64,000 bases of DNA from Polytrichum commune (Eukaryota > Streptophyta > Polytrichopsida > Polytrichales > Polytrichaceae). The position numbers and the translations under genes were made by a program. Position 1 is the first letter of the stretch, and each line of letters starts with the position of its first letter. The notes under the pieces were generated by a model. The model was given only the letters and a program-made list of their open reading frames with translations. It was not told where the DNA came from and made no database searches. The stretch covers positions 32,116,001 to 32,180,000 of the forward strand of contig OX485806.1 in the NCBI GenBank assembly GCA_950295325.1, in the 5' to 3' direction. Shown piece after piece: positions 1 through 10,220 of this stretch.

Positions 1-443
1 ACTAGTTTGCCAATATGATTCCATTCGTCAACATAAGTAATTTCTTCAAGTGAAAATATCTACATCATGACATTCAAAGCAGCACATTAAGATGCGATAT
101 ATGGTAGTCTTGTGTTTCAGTATGCAAGGGAAAGATATTTTTGAGGGTACGCATGACAAGTGTCATGTGTTTACATTTTAGGATGCAAGAGGATGATATT
201 CTTGAGCATTCTAATGACAAGTGTCAGTTGTGTACACTCTAGTCAACTTGTAGACCATTGTATAACATAGGCATGCACCTCATAACATTATTGAACATAC
301 TCATGCCAAGATAGTAGTAAGGACACTTGAACGCCAAGTGTCATCATGAGATGACACTTGTGGTGAAGTTGTTAGTCATCAGTGTAGCCCAGCATTCACC
401 TCAAAATAGGGTAAGTGACACTAAATACTATAAATAGTGTAGT
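1..443 (-). repeat. ACTACA-ended terminal-inverted-repeat element, truncated by window edge
   Basis: Read on the minus strand this stretch starts with ACTACACTATTTATAG at 443 and runs through segments that recur in the same order at about 1158-2003 and 52050-52540, for example the block around TTGGCATGAGTATGTTC and CATGACACTTG. It is therefore an inverted copy of the element at 1158-2003. The other end lies left of the window. No coding potential is seen; the 75-codon open frame at 491-718 just outside has no recognisable content. Confidence 0.6.
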
Positions 444-982
444 GGGGGACTATTAAGGGTTGAACCTTTCATCGTAAAGGTTCTAGACCTTTGTCTTCTT
501 CTTTTTGTTTGAGACAAAAGGACACTCCATTGCCGTGTGAAAGAATGAAGAAAAGCCCACAACAAGTGGAGGGTGGCACCCTCAAGGACAACTTAACCAA
601 CGAGGAAACTCACCACAAACCCACCCAACAAATGTTATTCTACATGTGTTTTGAAATACAACCAACTAATTTGTTTATCACTCATTTTACAAAAACAAAC
701 AAAAAACAACTCCTTTGAAATCCCCACTCCTTTCAAATGATTTGAGTAAGCTACAATAGACGTGCCCAATTTGGTTCCTTCTCTTAATTAGACACCTACA
801 TCTGAGTGGTTTGTGGTTAGGTGTGGCTCCAAAACCAGACACCAAAAAGACACGTGCTCAAAAGACATTCGATTGCATCCCTCATAATGTGATAATCAAA
901 CTAGGTTCAATAATTAACTATATGACCACTTATTGATTGTGAGAATGTTCACATTGATATTGAATAAGATGAGAATCCACTT
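444..982. other. Gene-free AT-rich spacer with a dispersed-repeat fragment
   Basis: No gene is seen. From about 760 to 920 the sequence belongs to a dispersed family characterised by a block resembling TTAATCGGACACCTATATTT followed by GAGTGGT and GGTTAGGTGTGGCTCC. Diverged copies lie near 4790-4900, 5990-6110, 38755-38900, 41580-41720 and 57720-57900. No ends or target duplication could be defined for this family. Confidence 0.4.
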
Positions 983-1155
983 ATAAGTGATAGTAATTGC
1001 AACATTGTAAATCTACAATGCCCATTTTTTTTTTTAAGAATGACAAATAATGTTAGCTTTACATGTAGTGTTGGTGACATTGCATGGGTGGTTTGCAATT
1101 AGTATTGAGCAAGACAAATAGAATTGTTGACACTACATACAACATTTAGTGTGGT
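983..1155 (+). mobile_element. Partial copy of the ~350-400 bp MITE family A
   Basis: This matches the 3' half of the MITE copies at 43969-44323 and 46195-46544: a segment with AATTGCAACATTGTA, then AATGACAAATAATGTTAG, then AGTGTTGGTGACA, then ATTGAGCAAGACAA, ending in ATTTAGTGTGG. The 5' half is missing or too diverged. It abuts the next element on its right. Confidence 0.55.
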
Positions 1156-1157
1156 TA

Positions 1158-2003
1158 GTAGTACATTGCTTATGGTATTTAGTATCACATGCATAATACT
1201 GATACCTACCCTCTTTCGAGGCGTACGTTAGGTTACATTGATGATTAACGACTTCACAACACTTGGCGTTCAAGTGTCCTTACTACTATCTTGGCATGAG
1301 TATGTTCAATAATGTTATGTCTCGGGGGGGGTAGTCATTGGTTGGAGTAGCAATATACGTGCGAACAAATGATAGGGTATTTTAAAAACATGGGAGCAAA
1401 AATTTATAATTGGGCTTAAGAGTAATATAGGGTATCAAAAATGGCACTTGACATCTTTAAAGTACTATAGGGTATGGAATAATAGGTAATTTGAAATTAT
1501 AAGTAATGCAAGCCATTTTTCTATTAACCCAAAGTAGAAATTTACATAATGATAGCATGTGAAAAAAAGAAGAGAATTGAAAGTAATACCCCCCTATAAA
1601 ATAGTGGTTGTTCACACCTATATCCTTAACTTTTTAACACACTGCCCCCCCCCCCCCCCCGAGTGTTATGTGCATGCCTATGTTACACAATGGTCTACAA
1701 GTTGACTAAAGTGTGCACAAATGACACTTGCCATTAGTATGTTGAAGAATATCTTCCTCTTGCATACTAAACTGTAAACACATGACACTTGCCATTAGTA
1801 CGCTCAAAAATATCTTCCTCTTGCACACTAAAACACAAGACTACCAATACACTACTCTAAATGTCATAATGTAAATACTCTCACTTGAACAAGTTACTTG
1901 TATTGACGAATGGAATCGTATTGACTATTAGTGGGTGTGGCACTTTGAGGCCTCTAGGCATATAGTGTGTGTGACACTAAATACCATAAACGGTGTATTG
2001 TAG
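1158..2003 (+). mobile_element. ACTACA-ended element with a nested G/C-tipped MITE
   Basis: The left end (near 1158, a degenerate TACATTGCTTATGGTATTTAG) pairs with the right end (GACACTAAATACCATAAACG, then GTGTATTGTAGT) as imperfect terminal inverted repeats. The interior is collinear with the inverted copy at 1-443 and with the copy at 52050-52540. A 343-bp element (1321-1663) is inserted in it, since the 1-443 copy lacks that segment. It is non-coding. The ends resemble CACTA-type or other DNA-transposon tips, but no target duplication was found, so the superfamily is open. Confidence 0.5.
1321..1663. mobile_element. MITE with CTCGGGGGGG tips and 8-bp target duplication
   Basis: The 343-bp insertion begins CTCGGGGGGGGTAGT and ends in a run of C followed by GAG. 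It is flanked by TGTTATGT at 1313-1320 and 1664-1671. The homologous empty-site-like sequence at 1-443 (read on the minus strand) shows a single TGTTATGAGG at this place, which supports an insertion event. An 8-bp duplication fits the hAT superfamily. No ORF is present. The poly-C length (about 17) may be unstable. Confidence 0.7.
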
Positions 2004-2177
2004 TTACACAATTAGCAACTTATTATTATGCCTATTATTTTGCAATTCCTAATCATCACAATTTTGAGTTTGTTCTAAATGTCATTATGTAAATACTTTC
2101 ACTTGAATAACTTACTTGTATTGACGAAGGGAATCATATTGGCTATTAGTGGGTGTGGCACTTTGAGGCCTCTAGGC

Positions 2178-3760
2178 TAGTGTTCAAGATTGAAGCCCTC
2201 ATATGAGTTTCATTTTGAAGGGCTCTAAAATTTGAGCCCTTCGGTTGAAGGGCTAGTTCAAATTCAAGACGTCAATTCAGTAATATAGAAATAAAATATA
2301 AAAAAACTCATATTAAACTTATGCATGATTTATATGGTGCATGCTTCCAATACAATGTGAAGAATTAAGAATCAACCATCTAACTCCACCTCTTCTAGTG
2401 ATAATGCCCTACGCTTGTTGGTTCTTGTGCCAATTTTCCAAGATTCAAAAATACTATCCCAATCCATGAATTCAACTCCTAACCCATTTAGACTAACCCT
2501 CATTAAAGCATCTAGTGTGTCAAGGTTGAGTCTAGTTCTCCTTTCACTCTTAACCCAATTTTGCTTTGAAAAACCACGCTCACAAACAACAGTGCTAGTT
2601 GGGATCACAAGTATGGCTTGCCATAGCGACATCATAGTTGGCCAATTAATCATGAACTCCCGGTCATTGCCACAAAAAACCCAAGCTTCTTGCATACTTC
2701 GGCGTTCACAAACGGAACATAACATCTCCACGAATTCTAGCAATTCCGCATTGCATTGATTAACAAGGTCATCGCTCCAACGGAAATGTGTCACCAACCG
2801 GTTCAACCATTGTTCCGTTAATGTCCCTCTGTCCAATTCATCTACGGGATAGTGCTTCGGGCTAAAAAGCCGGGCCGCATTGAAAATGGACAAGTCAGGA
2901 AATCGATCATTGAGTGAATCGATGATCTTCTGCACATACTGCCTCCTCAACATGATGCATGCCTCCAATGAGCCTCCTACGTCACACTCGGGCATGGAAT
3001 CATAATGCAAGATATGCATTTTTTCACACCCAAAACTATCAACATACAATATTTGCCCATTGGGTACCACCTCGCGGAGAAACTTTCCTAGGTGTTTGGT
3101 TGTCAGGCCAAAACTTACACCCAGATAGTGTCTACGAAACAAGCTGATTGTTACATCAATCGTAGAAGCTATGCTAGTGATATCTACAAGATCAAACTGA
3201 AACTTGCGATTGACCTTATTCAACTCTGATAATATATCAGCTAGCATGTGAATGAAAAATTGGAACTGAAGAGAAGTTAGATCCTTGTACCATGTGGGTT
3301 CTTCAACCTCCCAAATTTCTAAAATTGCAGGCATACAAAATACCAATCTCTCCATGACCAAGCCACGGGATAACCATCTCACCGAATGGATCTGTAAAGC
3401 TGCACGGGATTTCAAATCAGCACTGATTTCACATTGATTGAATCACATCACACTACAACACTGACTCAATGCTTACCAAAGAAAGGGTTGGATTCCAATC
3501 TTTTGCAAGACCTAAAAAGTTGAATTCCAAGTCAGATCGATGTTGAATGAATCATTTGCTAGGTGTTGAGGTTGTCACTGTAGCGACCTCCTCGTCACTG
3601 TAGCGCTACAGTGTTGACGGGTGTAAAAATTTTGAGGACGTCAAGTGAAGTTTTCATTTTGAGTTTGGGGTTGCATTTTGAAGGGTTGTTTTGAGAGAGG
3701 TATATTTTGAAGGGCCAAATCGCGTTTGAAGGGCATTGAAGACTTCAATCTTGAACACTG
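2178..3760 (-). mobile_element. hAT-superfamily transposon, internally deleted, complete ends
   Basis: The terminal inverted repeats are TAGTGTTCAAGATTGAAG at the left and the complement of CAGTGTTCAAGATTGAAG at the right (17 of 18 matching). Perfect 8-bp target duplications CTCTAGGC flank the element at 2170-2177 and 3761-3768. The 8-bp duplication and T/CAGTG ends are hAT hallmarks. At 1583 bp it is about half the length of an autonomous hAT. It retains only the C-terminal part of a transposase on the minus strand, so it is a deletion derivative. Confidence 0.92.
2372..3355 (-). CDS. hAT transposase C-terminal fragment (dimerisation domain), open frame
   Basis: The minus-strand frame is open for 347 codons (2372-3415). 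The first ATG is at 3355, giving 327 aa. The N-terminal part (RWLSRG..ERLV) resembles the 'RWLSRG' segment of KIAA1586/ZNF862-type hAT transposases. The C-terminal part (WPTMMSLWQAILVIPTSTV, then CERGFSKQNWVKSERRTRL and LDTLDALMRVSLNG) is the hAT family dimerisation region, in which an S/T-x-x-x-E-R-x-F/G-S core is typical. The BED zinc finger and the N-terminal catalytic part are absent, because the element's end lies only about 345 bp upstream of the frame. It cannot be a complete transposase, yet no stop codon interrupts it. Confidence 0.75.
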   Translation of the reverse strand: MERLVFCMPAILEIWEVEEPTWYKDLTSLQFQFFIHMLADILSELNKVNRKFQFDLVDITSIASTIDVTISLFRRHYLGVSFGLTTKHLGKFLREVVPNGQILYVDSFGCEKMHILHYDSMPECDVGGSLEACIMLRRQYVQKIIDSLNDRFPDLSIFNAARLFSPKHYPVDELDRGTLTEQWLNRLVTHFRWSDDLVNQCNAELLEFVEMLCSVCERRSMQEAWVFCGNDREFMINWPTMMSLWQAILVIPTSTVVCERGFSKQNWVKSERRTRLNLDTLDALMRVSLNGLGVEFMDWDSIFESWKIGTRTNKRRALSLEEVELDG

Positions 3761-3991
3761 CTCTAGGCATATAGTGTACGTGACACTAAATACCATAAAC
3801 GGTGTATTGTAGTTATATAATTAGCAACTCATTATTATGCCTATTATTTTGCAGTTCCTAATCATCACAATTTTGAGTTTGTTCTAAATGTCGTAATGTA
3901 AATACTTTCACTTGAATAAATTACTTGTATTGACGAATGGAATCATATTGGCTATTAGTGGGCGTGGCACTTTAAGACCTCTAGGCATATA

Positions 3992-4479
3992 CAGTCCACC
4001 CTCTATAAATGTTAGGCTTTGGAGTAAAATTTTCCTGACATTTATAGTGAGTTAACATTGTAACAGTTACAAAGGGAGCTTTTTGAATGCTTAACAAATA
4101 TAAATTCATTACAATTATGGAGGGAGAGTTTTGCAAAATTATCATATATAAAATATGTGTATCAAGTCAATCTTTTATTTGTATGAAACAAAATAAGAAT
4201 CAATATAGTCCAGATGAAGAATTTGATCACAAAAGTCAAATTTGGTGACTTTTGCCACTTTGAAAGGTTGTGAGTCAATGTAATGGATGTCATCACACAA
4301 TATTGGATGTATTTCGTAGGTTAACATTTATAAGTGGCAAATTAACAAAGAGGGGAGTAAATTATTGTTAACATTTAACATAGTTAACATTCTAGTTAGC
4401 AATATGAGGGGAGTACGATTTTGTTAACAAATATAATGAGTTAACGTTTATAAGTGTAACATTTATTGAGGGTGGACTG
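3992..4479. mobile_element. pogo/Emigrant-like MITE with TA duplication
   Basis: The left end CAGTCCACCCTCTATAAATG and right end (complement CAGTCCACCCTCAATAAATG) form near-perfect inverted repeats. TA dinucleotides flank both sides (3990-3991 and 4480-4481). The CAGT...CCTCTATAAAT tip closely resembles the published Emigrant/Lemi1 pogo-like MITE ends of plants. It is 488 bp with no coding frame, and it sits in the third tandem unit about 6 bp from the position homologous to the hAT insertion site. Confidence 0.88.
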
Positions 4480-4481
4480 TA

Positions 4482-6496
4482 GTGTACATGACACTAAATA
4501 CCATAAACGGTGTAATAAAGTTACATAAGTTAGTAGCTTGTTATTATTATTATTATGCCTATTATTTCTCAATTCCTAGTCGTCATGATTTTGAGTCTGT
4601 CATGTTCCCTTCGACGAGACAGTCAACTTATCACCAATGATCACGCACCCAAAATCACTTCCAAAGTATTAAGTATTGCAATTAAACTTGGACTTACTAA
4701 TGGTGCATTGATACCACCACCGAGTACCTTAATATATGAGATTGTCCACATCTTAGGGCACATGTATATTGGGGTTTTAGTAAGTAAGGTATGTGGGTGC
4801 TATTCGGTTACTTTTCTTAATCGGACACCTATATTTGAGTGGTGTTTGGTTAGGAGAGGATCACACAATCCACATTATAAAAGATACATGTTTAAAAGAG
4901 ATTGGACTATGTCTTTAAATTCTACAACTACACTAAACAATTTTATTAGTGTGAGTGGAAAATTAGCGTGCAAATAATTAGTGTTGGCCAATCTAATTTT
5001 CTAGTCAAGGTGGAATTAACATGTGTCCAAGACCTTATGTCTTCCTCTAAGTCTTCATGAAGGCTTCCACCCAACACATTGGATGTTATCTACAAAACAT
5101 AAGTAGCACAACATAAAACAATCACCCACAATAAAATAATTTAAAAGAAAAACAATTAATGCGGCCCACACTAATCTTCTAGTAGAAATTTAGGGTGGGT
5201 TGAGAATGAATTCTCATTATGAGAAACAATTTTGGTTACAAACAAACCTAGAGAAACATTCGTGGAAGACTTAAAAGGTGATTTTTGTATTGTCTAGGTG
5301 TCTCAAAGAAGTTTATTTAGGAAAAACACAAGGTTATTTCATATCATTTCAAATTTAAAATGAAAATTAGGTGATAATTTAGGGATAAAGACTTCAAAAT
5401 CTCTCAATGTTAGTACATGCAATTGTGATGGTCACTTAATATCACACTATTTACACATGCAATAGTTTGGCAATGAGTTCATTTTAATTGGACCAAGTGC
5501 AGTGCTCAAGCATGTGATCACACCCCCTTACGTTTCATAATCACATGCGATAAAAGTTTGCTACCCTACATTATATGCCATAGATAATTCTAAAAACTAT
5601 GATATTTTTCTACATATACATAACCATTGATAATATATTTGTATGTTATTTTGAGATTTTTAGTTATCTTCATTTTTGTGGTAATTATTTTAATTCAATT
5701 CTGCAACATTCTAGTTAGGAACGGTATTTTTTTTAAAAAAATCATCAAATTAGGTTATCATCTTTAATCTTGTAATAGATACTATGTATAGCTACTCATG
5801 AAAAAACATTGATAAAAGTTTGACCCATTTTGGTGATGCTTTATGTAAAAAGCATATTTTTTAAAATCGCACAGGGTGTTCAACTTGACAATGGAGTGCA
5901 CCCCCTGGGATTTCCTAAAACACAAATTGGCATCCAAATCCTATATGAATGAGATGGTTGGAACACTAAGGTAGATGTGCCTAGTTCCAACACAACAACC
6001 ATGTGAACACCTATATTTGAGTGGTATGTTGTTAGGTGTGGATCTAAGAGTAGACATTAAAAATACATGTCTACTCTTAATAATCCACATGATTGGGAGA
6101 ATTATATGACCACTAAATTAGCATAGAATCCTCACTTTGATAACAAATAAGAAATTCATCAAGATCCAAAAATTATGAGGCAAATGGCTAAGGGCACAAT
6201 TTGGTTTTGCTAATCATCTCGCACTAAATGCGTGTTTCGTATCATACGAGAAGTGGGTGCGAAGACAAAAGTATTCGAATAACATGCTACCTTACCTATA
6301 TGGCCACCCGGCAATGTAATCTAAGTTGCATTTTTGGTTTTTGTCTTCAAGGTGTGGCAAAGCTTCATGACAACCAAAAACTTCATCATCCATTTGACGT
6401 GTTGATGAAGGGGTCCAACCTAAATTTCCCATAGGGGGTCCCCAATCACTCCCCTTTGGTGAGATGACTTCATAAAAGTGCAAACTCAATTCCAAG
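4482..6496. other. Gene-free stretch: repeat remnants
   Basis: After the continuing tandem unit (to about 4700) no gene is recognised. The 140-codon frame at 4555-4977 overlaps tandem-repeat and dispersed-repeat sequence and matches no family I know, so I do not call it a gene. 4790-4900 and 5990-6110 are copies of the dispersed GGACACCTATATTTGAGTGG repeat. 5543-5910 is listed separately. Confidence 0.5.
5543..5910 (+). mobile_element. Degraded copy of the Mutator-like MITE at 44569-44978
   Basis: It is collinear with 44600-44970: shared blocks include AAGTTTGCTACC, TTTTTCTACATATACATAAC, ACATTCTAGTTA, CTACTCATGAAAAAA, TTTGACCCATTTTGGTG and GTGTTCAACTTGACAATGG. The right terminal repeat is partly preserved (AACTTGACAATGGAGTG). 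The left terminal repeat is absent, so this copy is truncated. Confidence 0.65.
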
Positions 6497-6872
6497 CCAC
6501 GCTAAATATGATATTAAGTGTTGCCAATTCTAATTGTCTTGCTCAATACTAATCGGAAACCATGGTATAGTGTCACCAACACTAAATGTTAACCCAACAT
6601 TATTTGTCATTCCTTGTAAATTTTGGGGGGCATCAATTTTTACAGTGTTGCAATTCCTGTAACTTGCCAATTGAGTTTTCATCCAAATATTAATCATCCA
6701 TGACAATATTTCATCATAAGTTGCTGACAAGAGAAGGTAGGGTTTCGGCCAATGGATGAACTCATCCATCATCCATTATAGTAGATGTTCACTTATTCAT
6801 AAGAAGTGTCGTCCAAAATTTACCATAGTGACATTAAACACCATATGACACTAAATATCATATGTAGTGTAG
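6497..6872 (-). mobile_element. MITE family A, full-length copy
   Basis: The 376-bp element has inverted ends: ACGCTAAATATGATATTAAG at the left and GACACTAAATATCATATG, then TAGTGTAG at the right. The interior is collinear, in the opposite orientation, with 43969-44323 and 46195-46544, sharing the complement of AATGACAAATAATG and TTGGTGACACTA. The small frames inside it (for example 6530-6772) are explained by the repeat. No clean target duplication was found. Confidence 0.7.
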
Positions 6873-8205
6873 TTCACAAAACTTCCAACCAATGTTACAA
6901 GAGCATTCTTCCAATTTCATGAACCTTCTTAATTAGTTCAATTCTTTTAAATCAACTTGACATGTGGCACACCTTAATTTCATGATAGTGGACCTTTACC
7001 TCTAGCAACTTCATGAATCTTCCAAACCAATTTCATGAATCTTTCCGTACTATGTGGCTCCGTATTCTTAAATTTCGATCTCACTATGGTGAAGTTACTT
7101 GTGGGGAGTGATTAGGAGAATCTTATACATGATGTACCATTCTTGTGAAATAAAGTTATACGGATCATGAAATTGATATTTTGATGTTGTGAATATGGGT
7201 ACCAAAATTATGAAATTGTTCAGAACATGTAGTGAAATTGGTTGTGAGTTCAAGTTAATATGGTTGTTTAAATAATGAACTTAGTTCATGATTCCAATGA
7301 AATTCGTAGAACCTATTGCTAAGTTGGTTTGTAAATTCATGGAATCATATTTGCACTTCTATGAATTCATCTTACCAAAGTAGTATGTGACATGTAATTT
7401 CTTACTAAAACAGACATATAGAAAACAATCTCCTATAATTGATCATTGGTACATTTAACATAGCAATCACATGGGGAGGATGGGCCACTTGCATGTGAAC
7501 TTGAGCTAATTGGTGGATAGTTGCCCTTAACTTTCATGGGAATACATTGACATGTATGATGTCCATTGGCTTTTGGACACGAGATATATTCCCAACGGTT
7601 TCTTGCCTACTTTCATGTTCTCTTATCTTTTAATGCGCATTGGAGGTCGTTTGGTAGAATATTGTTTAAAAGAACCACGATGAAACATGGGTTATTCTAA
7701 TATTCCTTTATTCTAAAAAGGTTGTCATTGAGGTGTAATGACTTGACTTAAGCATTGTTGAACTAACTCCCTTAACATCATGCTATGTAGAGGGCAATGA
7801 AGGGGGGGGGGGTAGGGTCATAATACACACTTGATTTGCATCAACAAGGAAAAGACTCCCAAACATGTTAGTTAGTGCAACACTCAAATGCTTGCAAGAT
7901 GTAAGAGTGTTATGTGTACACATATAAGAGAGCAACCTTCTTTAAGACGGCTCTTCTTTGAATTGAGTTAATGCAATCACAAGTTTACACTTCAATTGTG
8001 GTTGGGGAATAATTTGTTGTTGTCATGATGTGTGCATCCCTTGAGTTGTTTTATTTCTTTTTGTTAATCTCTTTGGGCACGGAGCTTGACGTGCCTAGTG
8101 CTAGTGAATTATATTTTGATACCAAGTGTCATTCTTTGCCGTAATGTACTATAAGGTTGAAAGGTAGTATGCTTTGGCATTCTATGCTTTCCGTATTTAT
8201 GAAGT
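6873..8205. other. Gene-free AT-rich stretch
   Basis: No gene, RNA gene or well-bounded transposon is recognised. Short motifs such as CTTCATGAATCTTCC repeat locally (6990-7050), and there is a G run at 7804-7812. Confidence 0.4.
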
Positions 8206-8985
8206 TTGGACTCGTTCTCCCACCCTTGGAAACCACAGAGGAATAAGATATGTCTACCTTATTTTGTGTGGTTACTTTTGTTGTTTCACAATTGGCACAC
8301 TCTCGATGCCTTCATGAATGGGACATGTGTTGGTTTGTTCCATGAGGTTAAAATTATTTGTATCACTAAATGGCAAAAGAAACATGAAATCACCTTTTTC
8401 TATGGCAAAACTATCATTGTTGGATGGGACTTGGATTGTTGGCGTTGGGTGGAGGGGTTTTGTTTCTTAACTATACCACAAAATTTGGTAGACTCAATTA
8501 TCAACATGACTCCCAAGATGACTTGAGTGACGGACAAATGGTGAGGCTACCTCACAAGTGACTGCAAGTTCCATTGGTCACAAACCTAGGAACCACTTTG
8601 ATCCGGTGAGGAAGTTGCCTTCATGTGGTTCATTTGACATAAGGTAATTGCAGTTGACGAATGAAAGACCCGCATCGCACGGGCCTCTATCTCCAAGCAA
8701 TATGTCTGGTGCCTCCCGAAACAAACAAATTAGTTAATTATAAATTTTGGGTTTGCATCCAAGCCCAACGAGCCCGGTGGTGGGCCACGTTTATCATGCA
8801 TGAACTTTGTGGGGTTAGGTCTAGCAATTATAATAGGTCCTATTGGAACCAATTATAATTGGTTTTATTGTGTTATAGGAGAGACTTCTAAGCGGTTCGG
8901 CAAAAATCTTAAGATTCGACACCTTTTCCATGACATTGTTTTGTGGACTATTTGGATCGAGCGTAACGACAAAGTGTTAAACTAA
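8206..8985 (+). pseudogene. Probable LINE (non-LTR retrotransposon) C-terminal remnant
   Basis: Two broken frames (8206-8526 and 8800-8985) flank several stop codons. The second ends HLFHDIVLWTIWIERNDKVLN (split here: HLFHDIVLW, then TIWIERNDKVLN). The W-x-IW-x-ERN motif closes the zinc-binding region downstream of reverse transcriptase in many plant LINEs. The first contains a tryptophan-rich stretch (WDLDCWRWVEGF) compatible with the same region. No catalytic reverse-transcriptase motif is visible nearby, so this is a decayed fragment. Confidence 0.45.
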
Positions 8986-9351
8986 GAACAATGGCATGAG
9001 TCCAAGTTAAATACCCCATTTGGGACACTTCACTATGTATGCCGAGCGGCTTTGGAGAGGTTGATCAAGTATGTTAAGATTAGCATTTTTCTTACGGAAG
9101 CTCTTCTCCAAAGCTTTGACCAAACATGGGTGCTAGGAATGTTCTATATAGGAGAGACAATACAAAATTCACTTGGAATTGGAAGCAGCAACACACTTAA
9201 GTAGCTAGGCATTGTGTTGACCACTTGGTGGTATGGGGGTTGTCCTTGGTGGGTTTGGACCATTACTTACTTCTTATTTGACGGTGTTTTGCGTCCGAGG
9301 GGCTCCGCCTCCCCTCAAAGTGGGCGCGTAACCCATTTTCCTTGGTTCTTA

Positions 9352-10220
9352 GGGCCACTTCACACACGAGACTAAGGCCCCATGACCATGGCACTTCAAC
9401 CACTCTCATTGGTGGAAAAGGCGGAGCTGGCCCAAGTTCGCTTCACACTACGCTTGAGGGACCAACAAATTCACTGAATGCAAGATGGATGTAATGACTA
9501 CATGAATCCCCGCATGGCATCAAATGGATCACGTTTCATGGCCACTTGGATTGTTTGCAAAAACCACCTCGGGGAAGTAGGCCTAACACAAAACCAGGAG
9601 ACCATGGCACTCCGAAACCTCACAACCGTTGATTTCTTATTATTTTATCATATGTGAAGACCCCATGTAAATAATCTCTACTTTATTGAAATAGCATTTG
9701 GTTAAAGACCTGGTCACAGATTACTTCACACTAAACTTGAGGACACGTGACCACACTAGGGCACCACGGGCCTTGGCTTGGTGGTTAGGGCTCATGGCCC
9801 CCAATGAGGAGGTTGTGGGTTCTATTCCCCATGCCGGCGTGGTGCTCACCACCTTAGTCCACCCAACTATGATGGGGGGTCCTTGGACCTTGTTGTATGG
9901 GTACCTCAAAGCCCTTTGGGGGGATACCATGTCCGGTATCTACAAGGCACTAGTGGCTAGCTAGGAACTAGTATAGTGTGTCACTATAGTGTCCATCCTC
10001 GAAAGGGGAGAGTAGTATTGTCCCAATTGTCCCCTTGTCCAGTGGGCATCGGGTCATTGGCATTACGAACGGACACTTTATTCACGCCGGCCCCTTGCTA
10101 AAAAGGGACCGGAGTTTCTATCTATCTGATTTTGGAAGTGTTTTGAGACGGCCTTTGGACACTTCTTCTGAGCTCACAATTTCATGATCACGGCTCTCTG
10201 GCTTCTGTCTGAAGCGGCCC
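9352..10220 (+). mobile_element. PIF/Harbinger-like MITE (GGGCCACTTC ends) disrupted by a SINE
   Basis: The ends are GGGCCACTTCACACACGAG at the left and the complement of GGGCCGCTTCAGACAG at the right. The interior aligns with intact ~500-bp copies at 49645-50144 and 58103-58601 (shared TCATTGGTGGAAAA, CGCTTGAGGGACCAAC, AGGAGACCATGGCACTCCG). The extra ~370 bp is the SINE at 9761-10128. The flanking trinucleotides are TTA and TTC, an imperfect match; the intact copies show TAA and TCA duplications. The 88-codon frame at 9698-9964 crosses the SINE and is not a gene. Confidence 0.8.
9761..10128 (+). mobile_element. tRNA-derived SINE, near full length
   Basis: An A-box-like TGGCTTGGTGGTTAGGG begins about 13 bp into the element. 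A B-box-like GGTTCTATTCC lies at about 9818, giving tRNA-type internal polymerase III promoter spacing. It ends in a short TCTA simple-repeat tail (TTTCTATCTATCTGA). A second copy of the same length lies on the minus strand at 32545-32910 with a clear target duplication. It interrupts the Harbinger-like MITE between GACCACACTA and GATTTTGG, which are adjacent in the intact copy at 49645-50144. Confidence 0.85.

Larger units (their letters stand above)
1856..4700 (+). repeat. ~220-bp tandem repeat array interrupted by two transposons
   Basis: A unit beginning CTAAATGTCATAATGTAAATAC at about 1856 recurs at about 2076 and, after removing the hAT insertion, at about 3885 (net spacing 218-220 bp). 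Each unit contains GGAATCATATTGGCTATTAG, then CCTCTAGGCATATAGTG, then GACACTAAATACCATAAACG. The second unit is split by the hAT element at 2178-3760 and the third by the pogo-like MITE at 3992-4479. It is non-coding. Confidence 0.75.

Noticed and set aside
4555-4977. 140-codon + strand frame
   Set aside because: It starts inside the tandem repeat and continues into a dispersed repeat; no protein family resemblance.
9774-9829. Genuine tRNA gene suggested by A and B boxes
   Set aside because: No cloverleaf with a paired acceptor stem could be closed around them, and the sequence continues as a ~370-bp repeated SINE with a target duplication at its other copy.
9698-9964. 88-codon frame and its opposite-strand twin, repeated at 32707-32965
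   Set aside because: Both frames lie in two SINE copies; the repetition comes from the SINE, not from a gene family.
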